Origin: Paramarasmius palmivorus
Taxonomy: Eukaryota > Basidiomycota > Agaricomycetes > Agaricales > Marasmiaceae
DNA length: 64,000 nucleotides
Assembly (NCBI GenBank): GCA_037176845.1
Contig: JAYKXP010000139.1
Location: forward strand, 1-64,000
Direction: 5' to 3'
The notes under the pieces: generated by a model
Seen by the model: only the letters and a program-made list of their open reading frames with translations
What the model was told of the DNA's origin: nothing
Databases searched by the model: none
Program-made: the position numbers and the translations under genes
Shown here: one piece after another, positions 57,106 to 64,000 of the stretch
Position numbering within the stretch: position 1 is the stretch's first letter
Layout of the letters: each line of letters begins with the position of its first letter

Positions 57106-57319
57106 CGTACATCTGAGTACATGTATGATTCCAATATGATATAGCGCACGAAATCTTTCTGAATATCAAAATATGTTTCATAAGCAAAGTCGTTGGTGCT
57201 GAAGTGTCCAATCAATTTGAAGAGATGTCTATTCCTACTACTAGCCGCACCAGTTGAACTGCCTTTTTGGGTTGACACCACATGACATCAATGTCTTCCA
57301 CTTCCCTCACGATTCGAAG

Positions 57320-57425
57320 TTGCACACCGGAGTGTTAACACTTCGCATGTACTGTAACTTGGAACCACAGAGTTGGAATTCTGCATGTACTCTGGATGGT
57401 TAACCATCTAAAATGTACACAGAAT
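57320..57425 (-). repeat. Diverged GTTAAC-palindrome element (copy E)
   Basis: CGGAGTGTTAACACTTCG (57328-57345) and TGGATGGTTAACCATCTA (57393-57410) recur in the order and spacing of copy B, i.e. inverted relative to copy A. Each has one mismatch. The 47 bp between them is almost unrelated to the other copies. Confidence 0.72.
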
Positions 57426-58016
57426 ACGCTAGATTTCTGGGAATTGGACCTATGAGTATGTCTACGGTGTTTCTCGTTCGTATCATTCACGTACTGAACC
57501 TCGTTCACATTTAGACCGCTCTCTAGCTGAATATATTCGGCATTTTTAACCTGAGGGGCATCTTGCGTTTTCGGCTGGATCAGAGACGATCAGTAGGATG
57601 ACGCGTCATATATTCCTGGTTGCTGCACCAAATCCGATGCATCTCTTAATCTATTTCAGTCCTTCCGTCATTAACTGGGATCTTCAATTCACATCTGGCC
57701 CGAGGATCTTCATATATAGAGGTCAACATAAGATGTTGACCTCGTCCGGGATCAGGTCGCGCTGCCAATAGGTGGAACCAATTCTCAAGCTTTCCAAGTA
57801 CTCGTGCTAATCTTGCAACCTTGACCGTTTTACCGTATAGGGTAGACTGAACTCACCCAGGCCTGATAATCGATTGGATAGCAACGTTTTCATCACCAGG
57901 ATTCAATCGTTGTCGCTCCCATGCATGATTCACATGGGTGCCGGAAATGTGTCAGATGCTCTTCTTAAGAGCATCGATCCCTTATTCTTCTCTGTGTTGA
58001 GATATCTCTGCGATAC
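57426..58016. other. Intergenic, no gene seen
   Basis: Contains a short inverted repeat around ATATAGAGGTCAACATAAGA (57715) and TGTTGACCTC. Nothing else recognised. Confidence 0.35.
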
Positions 58017-59198
58017 ATGGAAACGTCCCAGTAAGTGTTTCGTAGTATACAGGCAATTTGTACTGACTGCACTTCAGCGCGATTTTCCCAATGGAAGTAT
58101 GGCATAACATCCTCCAACGGGTTCCACTGAAAACTCTACTGGGAGTTATTCGTACCTCGAGGCGGCTCCAAGACGTTTCCACCACTATCATCTATCGAAA
58201 CGTACACTTGCGTTCATCCTATGCGCTCCTCCTTTGTTTCAAAACGTTACGTTCCAATATAGCCGCGGCGAACTCCATACGGCGCCTTGTCATGTAAGGC
58301 CTTCTCGAACCAGTGGTCATGATTAGATGTTAAAGTTATTGTTACAGACAGATCGACCTGAGACAGCCAACAAAAGCAATGGTTGAGCTCATCCATGGGT
58401 CAATTCAAAGATTGCTTCGCCTCGTTCATTTAGAGATCCGTCTACCAATCTTGTCAATCCCCGATATTGGACAAGCATTTTCTGCAATACGTTTTCCTCA
58501 TTTATCCGTTGTCGAGTTCCATTCTCCTATCACGATCTCTGTCATGGAGTTCGTCCTCAGACATAGCGAAACCCTGACATCTGTAGTCCTCCGTTCACCT
58601 TCATTCCATGCTCTCCGCTTCAATGCATTGTCGAGCTTACCTGGCCAACTGGTTCACGGCCGAGTCTTCCGTAGGCTAACATCAGTCGCAGGCACGGTTG
58701 ACAATGCTTCCTATATGCTTCACGCTGTCCTTCCGAGCCTTGAAAACATTGACGTTGTCCTCAGGCACGAAGTTGGAGAAAGCCTCTCGGCTTTTTTGCG
58801 TTTATGCAATGTAAGCAATGGATCACTATCGCTGCGCAACAGGGGGTGGAATATCCAGCTATTATCACACGTATCGCAGTCAGCCTCTGGGCTTCGGAAA
58901 CTCACGATCGAATGTAATTTTGAGGGAGCAGAGGATATGCTAGAGAATAGGGGTTTTGAATACACGGTGCGACATGATTGGTTCTTCCATCTCCTTCAGG
59001 TTTTCATGATACTATAGCACGTTGCGGATCAAATCGAGGACACGTTGCAGAGGTTTCAGGGCCTACAAGAGCTGCGCTGGTTTACTTTGCCGTTAACTCA
59101 TGCGTATGAGTTCCAGCGGGATTTAGAACTAATCAGTCGGTTCAGTGAAGTGTGCCCGTCACTTCGAACTTGTCAACTGCCTCGTAGGCTTTTTGGTT
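58017..59198 (+). pseudogene. F-box protein gene with a premature stop
   Basis: Probable start ATG 58017-58019 (METS), an intron, then the F-box: AIFPMEVWHNILQRVPLKTL, LGVIRTSRRLQDVSTTIIYR, NVHL. After a second intron (about 58297-58348) a long exon continues with LVHLEIRLPILSIPDIGQAF and FVLRHSETLTSVVLRSPSFH, an irregular Leu-rich region. The frame stops at TAG 59015-59017. The same frame goes on behind it with HVADQIEDTLQRFQGLQELR and FSEVCPSLRTCQL, the usual end of such proteins, to about 59198. CAG to TAG would explain the stop. An SCF substrate-receptor role applies only to the intact ancestor. Confidence 0.66.
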
Positions 59199-59770
59199 AG
59201 CTTTATGGCTAGGCTCATAGCTTTTGAACAGGATCCGCCGTTTGGGATAAAATCTGTGGCACATTCTGGATACCCCGTAGCGTGGACTGGAGACAGTCTA
59301 GAGTTTCGGCGCATGACTGGCTATTTCATGCCTTATTAACTGCAGAGTATCCCTTTCTGAATGCCCTTTTGGGCCATCTACGAAACCTTTCACCGAGAGC
59401 CAACGCTGCCGTTGTACGATACCTAGGATCACCAGTCAATCGCGAAGACGCTGTTGATGACATCATGCATTTGGGACAGCACTTTCAGTTGTGGGATTAC
59501 GAAGAGTTATGGTTTCATTGACTGCTGCGGTTTACTGATGTACATATACTAGTATTGTCAATGTTCTATTTCATTGGAACTCCCGCCACATGACCTTTTC
59601 CGAAACCGAATGATGCAGCCCTGCAAGTACACTATATCTGATCGCGTCAGTCCATAGCACGTTTCTGATACCTAATATCATTATAATCACGATCGGTTTT
59701 GCACGAGGATACATCCAGTGTCATATATAAAGACTAGTTCTCAGCGTCGCCTGGTACATGTACATCTCCG
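59199..59770. other. Intergenic, no gene seen
   Basis: The frame 59282-59521 (PFLNALLGHLRNLSPRANAA) may be a further remnant of the preceding gene, but it has no support beyond position. Confidence 0.3.
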
Positions 59771-59774
59771 GTCA

Positions 59775-60659
59775 ATGCTGTTCCACATTTCAGCCATTTT
59801 CGTTGTCTCTTTTCTTGCATCCCAGACCCTTTTCTCTTCGAGGGTCATTTCACCTCCCACATCCGATTCCTGGCTCCCCAAGGCAAATGGAGATTTCAAG
59901 AAGGTTTTGATTGTCACCAAAAGCCCCCGGGATTGCTTGACAAACCTCGTCCCCACTGTCCGAATGCTGGACCAGGGTCGGCACGAAGGGAAGGTGACCA
60001 CGTTCGAATGCGCAACCGAACGCAAGTACGTTGTAATTTCTACCATGCAGATATTAGATTATGACGAATATCTAGGCGTTACCATGCGGCAGGTGCGGCA
60101 GGCAAATACAAGATCTTCGACTCGAGAGATGTATCCTCACTGGTGAAGCACATCATCAATAATAAGATAGACACTGTACGTGCTCGTCCTAACGTCTGCG
60201 GCAATGAATAATCAAACATGAAACAAGATTTTGGTTGTTCAGTCCAGCCCCGACCTCCTGACCTCAATGACCTCAGCCTTCAGCTCCAGAAAAGATGTCA
60301 GTCGCAAAGTTTATACACTCGCCCCCTCGCCTCCTGCCACTCGTTATCTTGGTCCACTAGCTGTGCTTGCAATCAAGATTAACATCGCCTTGGACAAGAT
60401 TGTACGAGAAGGTAGTGCTTTGGCTACGCATGTGAACCCCTACTCGGAGGTCACTTCTCGCCGACCGTCGCGCAGTGCGAGAGCTTCACCACCTACACCA
60501 GTAGTTTTTGCCTCTGACCTGCCCACTTGGTGGGCCATGATCAATTACGCGGGCAGATTTCGATCGCTTGGTCGTGCTCCTTGGTATCACTGGGTGTTTT
60601 CGCGATACGCATGGGTGAACGAGTGGAATGAGGTATGCTTGGGTCCTCCGTGTTCGTGA
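59775..60659 (+). CDS. Secreted or membrane-anchored hypothetical protein, model incomplete
   Basis: ATG at 59775 starts MLFHISAIFVVSFLASQTLF, a good signal peptide or anchor. It is followed by FKKVLIVTKSPRDCLTNLVP, a block near 60095-60175 (KYKIFDSRDVSSLVKHIINN), and after an intron ILVVQSSPDLLTSMTSAFSS, PPATRYLGPLAVLAIKINIA, then FASDLPTWWAMINYAGRFRS to 60659. The first two blocks join with a phase problem around 60025-60090. The VLIVTKS...LV and D..DV.SL..HIINNKID pattern could be a degraded nucleotide-binding fold (NAD-dependent epimerase-like), but the glycine motif is absent. Identity uncertain. Confidence 0.38.
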
Positions 60660-60941
60660 ATGGAGCTAGTAGCGTACTTTGTGCTATGTTCGTGTACGTC
60701 GTGTAGCAGGACACGTAGAGTTAGAACTCAAAGAGCTAATGATTATCAGGAAGACACTTTCGGGCAGGATAACGGCCATATATATACAATCCACATCGCG
60801 AAACGCTTGTACCCGGAGGTGAAGCTTCAAGCTTTGATGTATTGAGGTAGCCAAATGCTAGGATGACACTCGCTCTAAACCGTAGATTTCAAGAATAAAC
60901 ATAAATTGGTCGAGGTTGAACAGTAACAAGGAAACCTAATG

Positions 60942-61256
60942 TCCGAGGAGGAAAATTCGGGGAGACGGCCGAGATGCGTTGTTCGAAGACAGCCCATTAG
61001 TTCAGTCGATCCTAGAAGCAAAACCTTAGCCAAAGTGAGGTAGTGAGAGGTTGATAAGCCGTACCATATTGTGTCTTAAAACACGTTTAACCCTGCAATC
61101 CAAGGAGGAAAATTCGGAGAGACGGTCGAGATGCGTTGTTCGAAGATAACCCATGAGTTCAGTCGATCCTGGAAGCAAAGCCTTAGCCAAAGTGAGGTAG
61201 TGAGAGGTTGATAAGCCGTACCATATTGTGTCTTAAAACACGTTTAACCCTGCAAT
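60942..61256 (+). repeat. Tandem repeat, two copies of 157-158 bp
   Basis: Copy 1 60942-61099, copy 2 61100-61256, directly adjacent. The 3' 75 bp of each copy (from TTAGCCAAAGTGAGG to AACCCTGCAAT) are identical; the 5' halves differ at about ten sites. No coding role seen. Confidence 0.9.
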
Positions 61257-61329
61257 ACGCCGAAATACTGAGCATGTACCTGCGCCAACGTAGACCGGCC
61301 AGAGAAGGCGTCCAGCAAGGAGGATGAAC

Positions 61330-61650
61330 CACTGATTTTATGGACACCAGAATCCCAGGAATGCACGGTGTAGGTCATCCCCACTGCGCCGTTCACTTTG
61401 GCCATTGAAGCGGAAAATCCAAGGAAACCGTTGAGCTGCGCCTATTTTATTGGTATATGATAGTCTGAGCCCGGATGTGTGCAAAAAAAAGGTCAAGATG
61501 TAACAAGACAGGTGTAAGACCCCGGACGTACCTTATAGAAAAGTCCAACATGCAACCTCATTTAGTCAGAAGATCTAGAACAGTTGCTGGATCTTGGACC
61601 ACAGTACAGACAAAGTGTTAACACTCTGGAGCACTGTCATAGCTGCGAAG
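61330..61650 (+). repeat. Diverged GTTAAC-palindrome element (copy F)
   Basis: Retains GTCATCCCCACTG, GTTCACTTTGGCC (61375-61402, compare 31310-31340) and AGTGTTAACACT (61614-61625) followed by CTGGAGCACTGT, in the order of copy A. The left palindrome has decayed (GTTGCTGGATCTTGG). The minus strand again reads MAKVNGAVGMTY, parallel to VNDPVGM in the other copies. Confidence 0.62.
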
Positions 61651-62570
61651 AGAAAGACGGATACGGTTTGTTTGTCGGAAAGGGGGTGTGAGACGGTCAC
61701 GTCTGTTTTGATTTGATTTGTAAAATTCATACGCCCAAAATTCGTCCTCAGTCTTCGGCAACAGCCCTCAAAACCGATAGGACGCATAGATTTTCATCTC
61801 GCCTTTTCAGTGCAAGTTTTCTGGTTAAATGGTTGTTGATATGGATGCCTTGGCTCGGGTGCGTTGTCACTATCATGATGTCCTCCCCAAGTTGCTGACC
61901 CGCATACTAGCGAGCAACGACGAATTATCCACCCATCCTCGATGTTTGTAGATTCAATCCAAAGTTTTTTGTCCGTGAATCCATCAGATATCGAGGCACG
62001 TATTTCTACGCGGTGGCACAAGCACCATTTTCGTATACGGTTGCCGGAAAATCAAGCTTGTTGCCACGACACAACCCAGCCGTAACTCTACCCTGCCAGT
62101 CAGACAGTGTTTAGGGCGTATGTCAGGGATTTAATTGGCGAATTTTGGTACACCTAGGGAAACATGATCCTACAAACTCCGGGAAGTCCTGTATGTCGCT
62201 CATTTGTGCCACAAACAAGCTTTGGTTGACAGGCCACATCTAAGGAACAACGTAATGAGTACAAGGTGTACTAGGAGCTCACTGAGACGCACAGCACCTT
62301 TAAACCAATAGATCTAAACAATGTAATGAAGACGGAATGCCCTTTTGCGTGCGTACAAATCACACGCACCTCTAATCGTATTGGAGCAGTCTCGCAACGG
62401 CTGTAGCTTCCCCATCTGCAAGGTTAGGATGGAATCTTGAATCGTGCAACACGGCTGAAGTTATTTTTCTTCTCTCATTAGGCAGGGACTGAGACTCAGT
62501 ACTCAATGGTCTTCGACAATTGATAGTGACGCACTAGGTAGGGCGAACATCCTAGTTAGTAGATCTCCAT
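61651..62570. other. No recognisable gene
   Basis: A short plus frame at 61828 (DMDALARVRCHYHDVLPKLL) looks coding but ends within 40 codons. Otherwise no motif or repeat found. Confidence 0.35.
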
Positions 62571-63069
62571 ACTGCAAACTTGGATGACGTCCGGGTCGTG
62601 CTGGGATGCTTTGGCATTCCGCCGGAATCGAAATCATTCAGCGCTGGGAACTCTCCAGTCCATTCTGTTGCGTTGATTATACGCTGGGCTATTTGCCTTT
62701 CCTTGTTCATCCTACACGGTGCAGTACTGATGCTTGAATTTCAGTTTGAACACTGGTCTTACGGCCCGAATGGAAAACTCACGGACGTATCCGGCCGATG
62801 CCGGTCCCTGTGTTCTTCGAGGTCAATCTGGAAGCTAGTAAAGAATAACAGATTAGTGGATCTCACAAGAGCAGAATGGGAGCAGGTATACTTGGTGATG
62901 GGTATGTATGAGGGAGGAAACGAATGACCCTGTACATTGTACCCAAAATACCCAGCGTAATCTCATTCTTTCTTCTACACTATCTCCATCTTTTCTTGTT
63001 GTCCCGAAACTCTGCCGACTCATATGCTTTCCTACATTCAGTACCACTTACCTACCTCCTCCAATGCAG

Positions 63070-64000
63070 AATGCATTCCCGCTGGGGTGGAAGTCGTTGA
63101 TGAGCTCCTTCAACGTCTATCGAACACTCCGCGCCATGCCATGTGGGGGCAACTCCTCAGCTTCGCGCAGCACGATGGTATTACCACCGTAAAATCCCTC
63201 GAAATCTATGAAGCTGCGCTTAGGTGCTTTCCAAGCACTGTAAGTCGGATACCACAGCATCCTCATGCTTCATGAATACTAACTTGTTGGCATAGCCAGC
63301 CTTGCAGGTAGCACATATCAAGAAAGCACTGTGTAGCAACAGCAATTACACTCCCGAGCAAATCATGAACTTTTTCGACTCGTACCTTAAACAACCTTCC
63401 GTCGCAATATGCACTCTCTACGTGTCGTTCGTTAGGTGAGTGGTAAACCTTATCATATTCTCATTAGCGTATATAACGACTATACAGGGACCAGTTTCGC
63501 ACGTCCTCAATCCAAGAGACCTATCGACTCGTTCTCAATCTCGTAGGACAGGAATATGAAAGTCATGAACTATGGACGCAGTACTTGGACTTATTGGAAC
63601 AGGTGAGTAGTTCGAATTCCTGTTGGTATATCAATATTGATTTTTTCTAGGAAGGAGACCGTCAAGCCCTGCGGAAGGCACTCTATGAAGTGGTCAAGAT
63701 ACCGACCAAGAGTCTTCCGCATTTTTGGACTAGATTGCAGCATTTTGAGCGCAGTGGGTCGGGCGAGACCCAAGATTTTGGGCCCATTTTCCCGGCTCAC
63801 ACCCGCGCTCTGATTGCTCGCCATCAAATCGAACACTACACGGAACTACTCTACCCTCCACCAGTAGCTGGGCCACACTATGCGGGTCTTTGCGGGGATA
63901 CTTTACTTTTGCCTGCATCCCCGATCGCTTCATTCTCCGACGGTCAACTGGTGCAACACTGGGAAGCCTACCTACGATGGGAGGAAAGCGATCCCCTCAA
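63070..64000 (+). CDS. rna14: Rna14 / CstF-77-like pre-mRNA 3'-end processing factor, 5' part, runs off the window
   Basis: HAT-repeat protein of the cleavage/polyadenylation machinery (CF IA in yeast, CstF in animals), which scaffolds partner subunits on the nascent pre-mRNA in the nucleus. Exons 63070-63239, 63296-63435, 63488-63602 and 63651 to the edge are joined by consensus introns. Matching blocks in order: HAMWGQLLSFAQHDGITTVK, EIYEAALRCFPSTPAL, ICTLYVSFVRDQFRTSS, LVLNLVGQEYESHELWTQYL, ALRKALYEVVKIPTKSLPHF with WTRLQHFE, and HWEAYLRWEESDPL. These correspond to the aromatic-rich HAT helices at the start of CstF-77, including the conserved W..Y..WE.S(N/D)PL. At least one more 5' exon is needed (the first supported exon starts with two bases of a codon) and was not identified. 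A Prp39- or Clf1-type HAT protein is the alternative. Confidence 0.7.

Noticed and set aside
60942..61256. CRISPR-like repeat array
   Set aside because: Only two long adjacent units without spacers, in a eukaryotic genome.
62580..62927. Possible 5' exon of the Rna14-like gene or a small membrane protein
   Set aside because: It has a hydrophobic stretch but no HAT-repeat character, and its splice sites do not join to the exon at 63070 in a convincing way.

Overview
This window is nuclear DNA of a filamentous basidiomycete, almost certainly a mushroom-forming agaricomycete. Genes are broken by many 45-60 bp GT-AG introns, both strands are densely and alternately used, and the mobile elements (a KDZ transposase, a hAT-type element, a DIRS-like reverse transcriptase) are those typical of that class. 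No bacterial or viral replicon features, no CRISPR array and no rRNA are seen. All exon models were read by eye.

Layout. 1-4.0 kb: a decayed KDZ (CxC2) transposase on the minus strand, split by a 411 bp solo LTR with a perfect 5 bp target duplication. 4.2-12.1 kb: five small multi-exon genes of unknown function, all plus strand. 12.6-20.1 kb: a short and a long member of what looks like one lineage-specific family, a gene ending in an RNase H1 N-terminal/viroplasmin-like domain, and a basic coiled protein. 20.4-25.1 kb: repeat-rich DNA with a GIY-YIG gene and an 843 bp hAT-like element with a perfect 8 bp target duplication. 25.2-27.1 kb: a DIRS-like gag/RT relic. 27.8-34 kb: an F-box protein, a Pro/Glu-rich protein, a RING protein and the first full copy of a repeat that carries palindromes centred on GTTAAC. 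34.1-43.6 kb: a 5.9 kb inverted-repeat structure. Its two 1.23 kb arms look identical and flank 3.47 kb holding a pair of convergent coiled-coil/RING genes; the arms carry the promoter and first exon of a lineage-specific gene, and the right arm has fused that exon in frame to an unrelated gene. 43.8-54 kb: a coiled-coil gene, an F-box-type gene, a membrane protein, a small gene, a WD40 membrane protein and a basic protein with a duplicated exon. 54-62.5 kb: more GTTAAC-palindrome elements, a tail-anchored protein, an F-box pseudogene and tandem repeats. 63-64 kb: the 5' part of an Rna14/CstF-77 pre-mRNA 3'-end processing factor, cut by the window edge.

How it fits together. Apart from Rna14, the WD40 protein and the RING/F-box ubiquitin-ligase-type genes, most genes belong to fast-evolving families without known function. 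Several copies carry single premature stops, all explainable as C:G to T:A changes. The strongest unexplained signal is the dispersed element whose GTTAAC-centred palindromes stay intact, at a fixed spacing, while the DNA between them diverges.
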